A DNA stretch of 64,000 bases from Vitellaria paradoxa (Eukaryota > Streptophyta > Magnoliopsida > Ericales > Sapotaceae). The notes beneath the pieces were generated by a model, which was given only the letters and a program-made list of their open reading frames with translations, was not told the origin of the DNA and ran no database searches. The translations under genes were made by a program, and so were the position numbers. The stretch spans positions 50,047,812 to 50,111,811 of the forward strand of contig CM034239.1 of assembly GCA_019916065.1 (NCBI GenBank), read 5' to 3'. Below are positions 49,608-61,205 of the stretch, in pieces; position 1 is the stretch's first letter; each line of letters begins with the position of its first letter.

Positions 49608-52360
49608 TACTGTAGTTCATATAGATGTTTGGGGTCCTCCGCAAGTTAAGAGTGTAATGGATTTCTCTATTTTGTTATATTTATCGATGATTTTTCTCAA
49701 ATAACTTGGATTTTCTTAATGAAACAAAGGACCGAATTACCTTTGATCATCTCTCGTTTTTATAATGAGATTTCTACTCAATTTCATAAGAAAATCCAAG
49801 TTTTCCATTTTGATAATGCCTTAGAATATATTCAATCTATTGTTGCTAACTTTTGTCATGACAAGGGTATTATTCATCAAACCACTTGCCCGCGTACCTT
49901 TCAACAAAATGATATTGCAGAGCGTAAACATCATCATATATTAGATGCTGCACGCATCTTAATATTTCACATGCATGTCCCCAAATCCTTTTGGGCAGAT
50001 GTTGTTTTCTTATAGCATGTTAGCTAATTAATAGAGTTCCCATGCCAGTCTTGTCAAATAAATCTCCTTACTCTATTCTTTACCTTGGTAGGCCACCTTT
50101 TTCTCTTCCTCCTTGGGTTTTTGGTTGTGTGGCCTTCGTTCATGTTCTTGATCCTGGTCTCTATAAATTACCACCTCGTTTTTGTAAGTGTATTTTTCTA
50201 GAATATTCTCGTGCATTGAAAGGATATCAGTGTTACCATGCTGAGTCTTGCCGTTATTTTGTTAGTGCTGATGTCATTTTTTTTGAGTCTACTGCTTTCT
50301 TTTCAGTTGATGGTAATACCTTATCATCTGAACCTATTGTTTCAAGCAAAGGGGCATCTACTCCTACCTTTCTTGCTCCCATGTCTTATATGTATGTTCT
50401 CCTGTCTCAGTCTCCGTCTCTTGACTTGGCCAATGCAGGCATCCCGGCTTAGTTAGAAGACCCTACTGTTGCTTTTACTAATTCCATTACTCCTCTGCCA
50501 CATGTGTACCAGTGTGATCGTGATAGGAAGTTATCCATTCTTCTCGGCCTAATTCTTTTCCTTCGTTTGAGGTACTTGTATCTTCTTTTGACTTGCCTAT
50601 TGTATTATGGAAAGGTGCACGTACTTGCACTCGTCATGCTCTTGCTAATTATATGTCTTACCACCATCTATCATCGTCTCTTTTCTTCTTCGTTTGTGCC
50701 TTGTCTTCTGTATTGTCCTATCTTCTTATATATAGGCCTTATCTATTTCGGGATGAAAATACGCTATGGATGAAGAAATGTATGCTTTCCACAAGAATTA
50801 GACGTGGGAACTCATTGCTCTTCCTCGTGGCAAGCAGATTGTTGGTTGTCGTTGGGTTTACACTATTAAGTACCTTCCAGATAGTTCTGTTGAGCGTCTT
50901 AAGGCTCACTTGGTTGCCAAAGAATATACTTAGACATATGGTGTCGACTACACTGAGACTTTTTCTCCTATTACTTGCTTAAATTCTGTTCGAATTCTTC
51001 TTGTCGTGGCAGTTAGTCGTGACTTGGCCTTTATATTAGCTAGACAATAAAAATGCCTTTCTCCACAGTGAGCTTTAAGAGGAAGTCTATATGGATAAGC
51101 CTCCAGGCTATTCTACTCTAGGTAGTGAGCATTTGGTTTGTCGGTTGCAGCGTACTCTTTACGGTTTGAAACAATCTTCTCGAGCTTGGTTTGACCGATT
51201 TAGCTCTGTACTTATGGATGTTGGTTTTTCACGCTCTTTTGCTGATCATTCCGTCTTTGCATGTCGTACTTCTTCTAGCACTATTATTTTTATTGTATAT
51301 GTGGATGATATTATTATTTCTGGTGATGATTTAGCTACTCAGTTTCATACTAACGATCTTGGGGGCCTTCGATATTTTCTGGGACTTGAGATTGTGCATT
51401 CCTCCCAAGAGATTTCTATTTGTTAGCGCAAATATGTCTTGGATTTACTTTCTGAGATTGGTTTTTTGGGGGCTTGACAAGCTGATACCCCTATGGATCC
51501 TATTACAAGATTGGATACTACTTTTGGTGAGCTCTTTCCTAATGTGAGCCGCTATCGTCGCTTGGTGGGGAAACTTATTTATCTTACAGTCACTCGTCTT
51601 GACATTACCTATGCAGTAGATATAGTCAGTCAATTTATGCACGCTCCTCATGCTCCTTACTTTGAAGCTAACTGTCGTATCCTACGGTATTTAAAGTAGT
51701 CTCTTGGTTGTGGTCTTCTATATCGCCCATCTTCCTCACTTATTGTCACTAGTTATAGTGATGTCAATTGGGTTAGGAGTCGAACCGATTGTCGTTTGAT
51801 ATCTGGTTACTGTACCTTTGTTGGAAATAACCCAGTTACTTAGCGTAGTAAGAAACAAGAAGCTGTTACTTGATCTAATGTAGAAGCTGAGTACCCTGCT
51901 ACGACTCATACAACCTCTGAGATGCTCTAGGTTCACTCACTCCTATGCGACTTTGGAATTGATGTCCCTGCTAATAATCCAGTATTTCATGAGCGTACGA
52001 AGCATATTGAAGTTGATTGCTATTTCATTCATGATTTGTTAATACGCAAGCAACTAAGTACTGCCTTCATTCGATCCTTGTTTCTGTTGGCTCATCTTTT
52101 TACTAAGCTGTTGGCTCGTCCTATATTTCAGACTCTGTGTTCCAAGCTAGACTTTTTGACTTATATGCTCTAGCTTTAGGGGACGTGTTAGAGATATTGT
52201 TGTTAGAGAATTTATTGTGATTGATTGTAATTTTCTTATTTCCTTTCTTGTTTACAGCCTTGATTGATTGGCTTTCCTATTTTGATTGTAAGCCAACAAT
52301 ATAAATATAATATATGGGAGAGGGGGAAGACACACACCTCCAATTCCTGTTTTTGATATT

Positions 52361-53562
52361 TCAACAGCGTTGCTTAGCATCATTTAACTTCTCACTAAAG
52401 AACTCCACTGGTTTTCCATCTTGGCTAAGAACAGCTTCTATTCCCACATGTGAAGGATCACACTCGATGACAAATAACTTTTCAAAATCTGGTAAAGCAA
52501 GTATTGGAGCTTCTGTCATCATTTTCTTAATCTGTCCAAAAGCTTTTTGTGTTGCATTAGACCACTCAAAATCTATTTTTCTTAAACATTCAGTAATAGG
52601 ACTCATCTTAGAGCTAAAATTCTTGATAAATCTTCTGTAAAATGATGCTAATCCATGGAAGCTACGAACATCACCAATCGAACATCACCAATCGATTTTG
52701 GCACAGGCCACTCTTCAATAGCTCGCGCCTTCTCAGGGTCAGGCTGCAATGCACTTGTTGATGCAACAAAACCAAGCAACACAACCCCATGGCACAAAAA
52801 AGAACACTTCTTCAAATTCACTTAAAGCTTCTCTTTGTAAAGGACTTCGAAAACTTGCTGCAAATGTCTTAAATGATCTTCTCTAGTTCTGCTATACGTC
52901 AATATATCACCAAAATACACAACTACAAATGAGCCAATAAAGGGTTTGAATTGAATACCTCGGTCAACCCTCATGAAAGTGCTTGGCGCATTGGAGAGCC
53001 CAAATGGCATGACTAACCATTCATACAACCCACCCGGTGTCTTAAATGCTGTTTTCCATTCATCTCCACTCAGTTGAATCTGATGGTAACCACCCCGCTA
53101 GTCTATCTTGGAAAACACTTTTGATCCAATTAGTTTATCAGCATATCTTTCAATCGCGGAATTGGAAATCGATACTTGATACTTATCTTTATTAATGGTC
53201 CTACTATCCACGCACATCCCCCATGAACCATTCTTTTTAGGTATAAGCAAGGCTGAAACAGCACAAGAACTATTGTTTTCACGCACCAACCCTTTGGCAA
53301 TCAACTCTTCAACATGTTTCTATGCTTCAACTCACTGTTTTGGAGGCATTCTATAAGTTGGTAGATTTGGTAAAGCTGCTCCTGTTATTAAATCAATGGC
53401 ATGTTGAATGCTTCTAATTGTTGGCAATCCCTTAGGCAATTCATCTTCAATCAGCTCTTTAAATTTCAATAATAGCTGCTGTATTTCTAGAGGATAATCA
53501 CCAAATTCAAAAGTTGAATCCTCCTTTCCCATCACACAAACCAGTGCATACATAACTCCCAT
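52361..53562 (-). pseudogene. gypsy reverse transcriptase, catalytic site mutated
   Basis: Minus-strand RT pieces: LPTIRSIQHAIDLITGAALP and YRMPPKQ (53562-53332), RENNSSCAVSALLIPKKNGS with VDSRTIN (53304-53098), then [20 protein letters not shown] and [11 protein letters not shown] (53028-52822), where the universal FDD is FGD, and EAPILALPDFEKLFVIECD (52606-52361). RNase H is cut at SEKLNDAKQR by the copia insertion and resumes at 46380. Confidence 0.88.
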
Positions 53563-53627
53563 AAGTAGGCTCTCTTCTTCAAATTTGGCAGCACTTGAAA
53601 AGCCACTAACCTGGCCCTGATACCACT

Positions 53628-54132
53628 TAATGCAGTTAGGGAGAATTAAACAGCAACTACAGATGATATTAGAGAGAAAAAAGCGATAGAATTGTGGTAG
53701 AAACTCAGCCTAAGGCTAAAAAGAGATAAATGCAGCTTTGCCATCTTTGATATAACACCAAAATATGAATATCCCTGCTGGAGCATAAAGAGACTATTAT
53801 AAATAGTCTTCGTAACTTTAGAATCTTAACCCTTTATCTTAAAAGAAAAGAACAAATCCTAACCATCCAAGCTCATTAAAAGTCACATGTTAGTCACATG
53901 ACCCCATTAGTTATTTTTAAAAGAACTCATAAGCATGGAAATAAATAGACTCTAATTAATTAAGGCTTCATTTGGAGTGATAAAAAAACTCTGAAAAAAC
54001 GGTGAAAAACAATGAAGAACTTTAAAAGTTTTCACTTTTTATCTTACTACACGAATTACGAACTTATAATTTATTTCATTGTATCTCACTTTTTATCACT
54101 CCAAACGCACCCTAAGCTATGCTCCTGCATCA
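53628..54132 (-). repeat. gypsy 5' LTR (right), interrupted by a MITE
   Basis: Starts TAATGCAGTTAGG and ends GCTCCTGCATCA. It contains the MITE at 53964-54112. The tRNA-Met primer site lies just outside its left edge. Confidence 0.85.
53964..54112. mobile_element. Harbinger-type MITE, 149 bp, TSD TAA
   Basis: Inverted ends GGCTTCATTTGGAGTGATAA and the complement of GGGTGCGTTTGGAGTGATAA, with TAA at 53961-53963 and 54113-54115. Removing it restores the gypsy LTR match AATTAATTAAGC. The ends resemble those of the elements at 63, 6569 and 18500. Confidence 0.85.
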
Positions 54133-54245
54133 TAAAACCTTGGTTTGCTCCCCAGTGGTTTTCTCAAGACCACTGGAGGGCTTATCCACTCGTTAATTTC
54201 AGAGTCTCAGGGATTAATCGAGTTGTGCGCAAGCTAGTCCGGCTA
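54133..54245 (+). mobile_element. 3' part of the SINE split by the gypsy element
   Basis: Continues from 43272: CCCAGTGGTTTTCTCAAG, GGCTTATCCACTCGTTAA, GTCTCAGGGATTAATCGAG and TGTGCGCAAGCTAGTCCGG are features I associate with the plant Au-type SINE. It is followed by a TAA/TAAA/TAGA microsatellite at about 54258-54304. Confidence 0.6.
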
Positions 54246-54771
54246 CCTTGAGTTACAAAATAATAATAATAATAATAAATAAATAAATAAATAGATAGAT
54301 AGATGTAGGTGAGATGGTAGAATCCTATATAATATGGAAGGCCTATAAAAGTAAGGAAAAGAATAAGATAGAATAAAATCCTGGAGAATAATATTCCTAT
54401 ATCTACCATATCACTATGATATCGTATCTACCCTACTGTAATTAAACAAATATTGTAACCAATCCTAACCTTTGAGGAGAAATATTATTCAGATGCAACA
54501 CAATTAAGAAATATTTTATGCAAGGAATTAGCGTGGTCAAATGATCCGTGAATATGTATTGAGGAGAAATCATTAGCATTTGCATGAAAATTTGTTTTTA
54601 TGGGATAAAGGAACAGAGTTGAAGTAGATTTCTATGTCTAATTATCCAGCTCATTATGGCTTAAATCTGGTTAGAATCCACACATTTTTCATAAAGTACT
54701 TGACTGGGAGCAGTTTATGAGATTCTAGCTTTCTTTTCATCGGAACCTGATATGAGTTTTGGTGTGGATAG
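54246..54771 (+). other. 3' part of PA200 intron 27
   Basis: Microsatellite at about 54258-54304, then plain AT-rich intron up to the acceptor TGGATAG ending at 54771. Confidence 0.7.
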
Positions 54772-57700
54772 GTGAGGGAAGCGATTGGTGTAACCCTCTC
54801 TGTTTTGTGCTCAAACATTCGGCTTTATGCCTCCTCCAGTAATTATCATCAGTGTGTTGATATCGAGTATGATATTGAGGGAAATTTTGGGATCAGTTTC
54901 TAATAGAACGAGCATCTGAACTTGTCATGAATATTCATAATGCTAGCCAGCCCAACAAAATGGAGATCACAGCAGACAATGGGCTTGTAAATGGTGATTC
55001 GCAAGATGATGTCAGTGGATGGAAACGGTACATTTTTTATTTATGTTCTTTATATCAATGCTTCCTTATTTTTAATTGACTTGTGATGATCTGCTCTTTT
55101 TCCTAATTTATGTAGCTGTTCCATTTCGTAATCTCATCCTTGAGGTCTGGACGATCTTCATATATGGTGGATGTTATTGTGGGCCTTCTTCATCCTGTAA
55201 TTTCCTTGCAGGTATGTAAAGTATGGCTTTTATTTCTTGAGGTTCCTGATTGTCACCAAGCCCACTGGCACATCTCATTATTTTGAATCAACCAGCAAGC
55301 TTTCATCCATGTATGGTTGTTTGCTATACACACTTGAGCGGTAGCGGTTTTCTTGTGGGGCATCCAAGTCCGACCACTTTGTTTGTTTGGATGAAGCTTG
55401 TTCTTGGAGTGCTTAAAGAAAAAAAAATTATTTTTATGTGATTTTGTCAGTAGTAGAAGTTTGTGTTATATTATTGTATTAAACAATATTGTGATTCTTT
55501 GAAGGAAACAACAAATAAATATATGTCAACCCTGGCCAAGGCAGCATTTGAATTGCTAAAATGGCGGATTGTATGGGGACCCCATCTCCAGAAAGCTGTT
55601 TCTGTGATTCTTTCTTCAGCAAATGATTCTAACTGGCGGACTAGATCTGCAACTTTGACATTCTTGCGAACTTTTATGTATAGGTATGTTACTTATTCAG
55701 GAGTCTTCATACTTATTGGAACCCTTTCCTTTTTCATGGATGCAAGATGGCTGTCATCTAATTCAATTTTTATTTGTCCATTTTGGTATTTGTCATTGTA
55801 TTTGGGAATTTCTTCAAAGTGAGTTATCATGGATAAGGCTCTCACTTCTTGTGTTTCTTTCAGTCCATGCATTGTCAAATGTGACTTAGCAGCCCACGAA
55901 TCGCCATTAATTAAAACCAATTAGATTTTGTTCCATTTACTGATTTATATATTTTTGGTCATTTTTAGTTTTCTTTTTTTTTTTGTTTCCTTTTGTTGTA
56001 CATGTCCCGTATTTTTGTTTGTTTATGTGCTTATTTATTGATAAGTTGTATGATTGGTATCACTAGTCATCCAGGATGAGGTTTGGCATCTTGTTAACGT
56101 TACAGATAAGGTAGATATACATTAATGCAGCAATACGATTTACTTTGCATTCTCTTTCCCTAACAGGCATACTTTTGTACTCTCTAATGTGGAGAAAAAA
56201 CAAATCTGGGGAACTGTTGAGAAACTCCTTATAGACAACCAAGTGGAGGCAAGTTTCTGGCTTTGACTTTTTTTAACTGATTATTTCTTGTGGAATGATG
56301 AATATGATTTGTTCCAGTAGGCTATATACATACTGTTAGGACTCAAGGAAAATGAGATGTCTAGTTGAGTGGTAGACAATCAAACTGGATAAGAGAAACT
56401 AATCTATAGGGAAGTTTATATGCATATAGGTGTGGATTGATATATTGTACCATGGGCATGTCAGCAAGATTTCATGGTTTATGTAATTATCAATAAATTA
56501 AGGTCTAGTTTCTTATTATTTCTGGGCACAAGTTCATTAAGTTTCTATGACACATTAGCTGGTCTAATTTAAAATATATCTGTAAATAGTGAAATTTCTC
56601 CATAATGTTGATGATAACATTGAATGTAGAAATATTGACTTTTTTCATTTATAAATTCTATTTATATATGATTGTGGTCATGTTTCATTCATTACCTTCC
56701 TTCTTCCCGAGTTGAAGTAGCTTTCTATTTTTTTCATCACCTAGTTTGATATAGTTTGTGATTAGGAGGGTAGACTGCTGAAATAATTCCAAGATAGAAA
56801 ACGCCAGAATTGCTTTGGTCTTAATAATTGTCCTTCAAGCTATCCTTTCCACACTTGTCGATAGGTTATGTATACAGGATTTCTTTCACTAATAACTGGA
56901 ATTAATAATTTTTGAGAGCAGGTAAGAGAGCATGCTGCAGCAGTTTTAGCAGGCCTAATGAAGGGTGGTGATGAAAATTTAGCTGAAGACTTCCGTGATC
57001 GGGCTTTCCGAGATGCAAGTGCCATTCAAAAAGATGAGAAAGCAGAGGTTATTTTCCTGGTTTTGATTTTTCTTTTATGCCGGTTACTTGATTGCTTGTT
57101 TTGACAACCGTCTCATATTCAGGCATTTGCATGCATGTTTATGTATGTTCATTTATTGTGGCATGTCATGCACATGCATAATGGTTTGTGATTTGTATAT
57201 CAGTTGCATGAACATGGGTTATATGATTTCCAAGAAATGTCCTCTTCATGCTACTGATGCTCTGTTCTTAATGTGGTGGATGTTCGTTTTGACTTGTTTC
57301 ATTTATGCTGCTAAGGCATAATTGTTTTAGGAAAGCGAACGGAATTAAGCATGGGGTTAATTTTTAGTTGAATGTGTTCTTCTATAGTCTTTTCACCCTC
57401 TTCTTCTTCCATTTAGAGCTTTGCGGTGGAACTAATCAATGTATGATAATAGCCAAGGTCCTTGATTTCCTAGTTTAGGGAAGGTTTTCTGTGGCCTTAA
57501 TTGGTTTATAACCTTGATCATCTATTCTCTTTCCATCCTTGCGAGGTTCCAGACGAAGAGATCTTGTCCAACTAATGGCATGTTTGACCTCATATCAGTT
57601 GAACTAGAAGCTTAAGTCTTGGCTCAAGCACTAGTCGAGTTCAGCAACAGCTCATATTTGACTTGCTGATAACTCGGCAGCATCTCAGGGGCCTGCATGC

Positions 57701-60700
57701 CAAATATATGTTTTATTAATTTATCTAAACTATATGGTAATTGAAAAACTACAGAACAAAGTATGAACGTCCAGGACTCCTAACTCCGCAATTATCTCTT
57801 AGACGGCAGTCATTGCAAGGAAGTATGGCTTTGTTTATAAAGGCAATAGAGTCAAACTTGATATTAATTATTTAGACAGCAAAAGAAATGATTTTCCACG
57901 GGCATGTCTTCAAAAGAGAGTTGATCGGACATCCAAAAGATAACTAGAACTAGGTCAGACCCCATTGCTATAATTGTAGTGACTTTTTTTTTTTTTAAAG
58001 TATAATTGTAAAGTCATATATAGGATATTCCCCATCAAATCACGTGCATGAATACTTAACAAATTTGAACTTAAATGGCGGTTGGATTTTAAAAAACTTT
58101 ACAAGTGAGATAAGAAACATGGATATGGATATAGATATGATACCGGTGCCGCGATTTTGAAAAAATAAGGATATGGATACAATCTTTATCAGATTGGAAA
58201 TGCTTATTTTAAATCTCAAAACAAGCAGAGCATTACTAATTTTGTATAGAATTATTATGCGTATATTCGTGAACACCATAATGCGGAGTGCTGCCCTATT
58301 AGATGAATATACATCCTAATGGATCAATTTGGAAGCTATGTTACTTGTGCAGCGTTGGAAATTGTATATTTCATGCATTTGGAACTTGATATGTGGAGAA
58401 CAATTTTGCAGGCATGGTGTGGGTTGAGTTCTCAATGGTATCTTCTGGTGCTTGATATTCCTTTATATTCTGATCCAATTCTTGCAATTTTTCCAACACA
58501 GAAATTTGAGTTCTGGTCAGTCTGTAGCTTCCATTCATGGTGCTGTACTTGCTTTGGCAGCTTGTGTACTATCCGTTCCATATGATATGCCCAGGTATGT
58601 TCCTGGTCAAACATAAAATTGAGGCCTCTAGTGTTGTAAGATTCATGCTTTGGTTTTTTACATTATATAGAATGGCAACGTTTGTACATCTAGTGACATA
58701 GTTCAACGAATCTTTTAGAAAATTAAAATGACATTGAAGCTGGACGCATGTTTCCTTAAGTGGGGATGCTGAATCCAACTTATCGAGACTGAGAAAGATA
58801 CAGTTAGTGTTGAGATTATTAGTTTCTGTCCAGTGACGTTATCATAATCTGCATATTTAACTCCCCAAAGGATATTTAGTTCTGTCCAGTTTGCTACTAG
58901 GTCTTTTTTGGGGCTGCAGTTGGTGTGTATTGCCTTACTGTTTCTACCAAAACTAGATGCAAAATATTTGTTACTTGATCATGATTCATATGTGTATGGC
59001 AATTTTCCCATCACCTTTCTTTTATTTAATGGTTCATTCTTTTGTTGCACTGGGTACTCAAGTCTCAACCTTACTAGTTGGAGATGGTTATGCTGATCTG
59101 CGTTATCAAAGATTGTAACAATTATTGGGACATTAAGCTTACGTGTCACATTATGGAACTTTAAGAAAAGAGTGATTGAGGTTAGGTTGTGATGTGTGAT
59201 ACAAATATCAGATACTCAATTGATTTTATGACTATGGAAGCAATTTTACTAATAACAATATTATTTAAAAAATATAGAGAAATGAAGAAAGATCATATGA
59301 TTTTTTTGAAAGCATATGGTAGTGTCGTGAAATTTTGTGATGGGACTTGGAAAAGAAAAGGGGAGTTGTATTAAAGTGATAATGAATATGTATGATGGAG
59401 TAGTTACAAGCGTATAATACAAATGATTTTTCAATTATAATTGGTCCGCACCAAGGATTGTTTTAAGCCCATGTATTTTCACTTGGTTGTGGACGAGTTT
59501 ACGAAACATGTTCAAGATCACTTAGTGTATATTATTTGCAGATGATCCGTTTGATAGATAAAATTAGGTTTGAGGTTAATTATAATTAAAACTTTGAAGA
59601 CACATTAGAGTCCAAAGGTTTTATAATAGTATGACAAAATAATAATATGTATTACAATTTTAGTAAAATTAAACTACTGATGAGAGATTAGATCGTTTTT
59701 TGTATCTTGAATGAATTATTTATGAAAATAGAGGTATGGAAGAGGATCTATTCAGATGATTCGAGTTAGGTGGTTAAAATGGAGAAATGTTCGAGTGTTT
59801 TATGTAACTGTAGAATACCTATTAAGATGAAAGAAAAATTTGATAGGATGAATCTAATATGCTTTATGTTATAGAGTGTTTGGCCCTAAGAAAAAGCATG
59901 CTTACTAGATGAATGGGATGGAAGCAGGTTAAAATGGATTATGGTAGTATAAGAAAAAATAAAATAATAATGAATACATCTGAAATAAATGGTGGCACCC
60001 ATAGAAGAGAAATTCAGAGATATAGTTTAAGATGCGGTTTGATTAGATTTAACATAGATTTAAAGATGCACCAATAAGGATGAGCATTGATCCAAGTAGA
60101 AGATTTAAATAAAAAAAAAAAGGTGCACTTAAAATTACATGAGCTGAAAATTGGGAAAGAAGACCTAATTTCATATAAAAACTCACTGTAAACATACACT
60201 CTCGAAAGAATGAATGGAAGAAAAACATTCATGTAACTGCCTTATTGGGTTTGGGACTAAGCTTGGTTAATTGAGTTAATATTATATGATGACGATTCAA
60301 TTTGTAATTATAATTGAGATGCTCATTTGGTTTTTTAGCAAAATCTTTTTGTTGATTTCCATCTGCCCCAAGCAAATCCAAACTCCAATTGAGTTGTTAC
60401 CTCTGCTAAAAATTTACCAAGCTTGAATACAACAATTTTATAGTATAACATTAGTGTATTATAAAATTTGTTAATTGAACTTGAAATATTGAATACGTTG
60501 CAATCCATGTTGAATCTTGTTAGCATGTTAAAACTGGTCTTATCATGCCTTCTTTGTTGTGTACCCTGTGGCCTTATAGGTGGCGCACAAAACCGCTGTT
60601 TGAATTGGCATTCAATTGATGTTTAATTTGTAACCATTTTTCATTTTTTAAATTGTCTTCCTATTAACGGGAAATAAATTTTGTATCAGTTGGTTGCCTG

Positions 60701-60971
60701 AGCACGTTACGTTATTGGCTCATTTTGTGGGGGAGCCATCACCTGTGAAATCTACAGTTACAAAAGCGGTTGCGGAGTTCCGGAGGACTCACGCAGATAC
60801 ATGGAATTTCAGAAAGATTCATTTACTGAAGATCAACTTGAGGTATGTTCATATGAAAAATATGTTCTTATAGACTTAAGATCTTGTGTTGTCAGCACTC
60901 GTTATGTTAATTTTCTTCTTCAATATGTACACTTGCAGGTTCTGGCTGATACGTCTTCTTCATCATCGTAG
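54772..60971 (+). pseudogene. PA200: PA200 exons 28-35, decaying C-terminal part
   Basis: Homologous exons: 54772-55027, 55116-55211, 55505-55683, 56167-56248, 56922-57047, 58502-58594, 60690-60842, 60939-60971. They spell VREAIGVTLSVLCSNIRLYA, FWDQFLIERASELVMNIHNA, WMET/LFHFVISSLRSGRSS, LAKAAFELLKWRIVW, REHAAAVLAGLMKGGDE, SVASIHGAVLALAACVLSV and SWLPEHVTLLAHFVGEP, all PA200. Five lesions: a missing base near 54880 (before FWDQ), a missing base near 55016 (before WMET), an extra A in the A-run at about 57028-57032, a missing base near 60811 (after HADTWN), and TAG at 60969-60971 followed by TTTGCT TGA, where TAT TTT GCT TGA (YFA) would end the protein. Splice sites remain; the intron after 56248 has a GC donor. 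Lost functions would be the bromodomain-like region and the C-terminal tail that opens the 20S gate. Confidence 0.88.
59430..60110 (+). pseudogene. second RTE LINE remnant, in PA200 intron 33
   Basis: Heavily broken plus-strand sequence that still follows the RTE order seen at 43474-44465: IGPHQGLF (for IGLHQGSALSP), VVDEFTKHVQDHL, WLKWRNVRVF, RIPIKMKEKFDR (for [13 protein letters not shown]) and YRVFGPKKKHA. Opposite orientation to the copy in intron 27, and much older. Confidence 0.65.
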
Positions 60972-61085
60972 TTTGCTTGATGTCTATGTTACAATCCATT
61001 TCAGAGGAGGAAAAAAAGTAGAAATAGGACCACCAAACAATTATAGCATGTCCCCCCCCCCCTCTCAAATCATAGTTTGATCATC

Positions 61086-61091
61086 AATAAA
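61086..61091 (+). terminator. likely PA200 polyadenylation signal
   Basis: AATAAA 115 bases after the stop, followed by T-rich and TTGT-rich sequence. Confidence 0.5.
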
Positions 61092-61205
61092 ATGAGTTTT
61101 ATCTACAATTGTATTGTTTTATTGTTGCCTCGAGTTTATTATTTTCCGTTATTTAGTTATTCTTGCTTCCTTTTGTTTGTCATTAGCTACCTTAAATTAT
61201 GGAAT

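Larger units (their letters stand above)
46391..52366 (+). mobile_element. Ty1-copia retrotransposon, degenerate
   Basis: Two 181-bp LTRs, 46391-46571 and 52186-52366, each start TGTT and end TTTCAACA. A primer site TGGTATCAGAG follows at 46572, and a polypurine TTTAGGGGACG precedes the right LTR. The flanking 5-mers GTGTC (46386-46390) and GCGTT (52367-52371) differ by two transitions, fitting an old target duplication within gypsy RNase H. Internal pieces in order: gag from about 47704 (MSKSDSSSSMNLLQAVFLKA, with stops), protease-like IFDLGASLHMSG (48774), integrase (HIDVWGPPQV, 49618), RT (FIVYVDDIIISGDD, 51290) and RNase H with DIVSQFMHAPH. Many TAG/TAA/TGA codons replace CAG/CAA/CGA-type codons, as expected from cytosine deamination. 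Confidence 0.88.
43273..54132 (-). mobile_element. Ty3-gypsy chromovirus, nested host of other insertions
   Basis: LTRs at 43273-44619 and 53628-54132 flank the element, with TAAAA at 43268-43272 and 54133-54137. On minus, a tRNA-Met-type primer site TGGTATCAGGGCC follows the 5' LTR (about 53613-53625). A polypurine CCAGGGGGG lies just before the 3' LTR (near 44620-44630). Pol order on minus is RT, RNase H, integrase, chromodomain. Gag and protease are missing: pol starts within about 60 bases of the primer site. The RT catalytic motif reads YFGD instead of YFDD, so it is dead. Inserted into it are an RTE LINE (left LTR), a MITE (right LTR) and a copia element (RNase H). Confidence 0.88.

Noticed and set aside
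48403..50982. Several copia-region frames as separate genes
   Set aside because: They are fragments and frame shadows of one degenerate gag-pol.
58319..58585. Plus-strand frame of 88 codons in intron 32 and exon 33
   Set aside because: It reads PA200 exon 33 in the wrong frame; the true frame gives SVASIHGAVLALAACVLSV.
54880..60811. Sequencing or assembly error as the full explanation of the PA200 indels
   Set aside because: Cannot be excluded for single indels, but none occur in 4395 bp of upstream exons while four occur in about 1.0 kb downstream, and the TAG at 60969 is a substitution.
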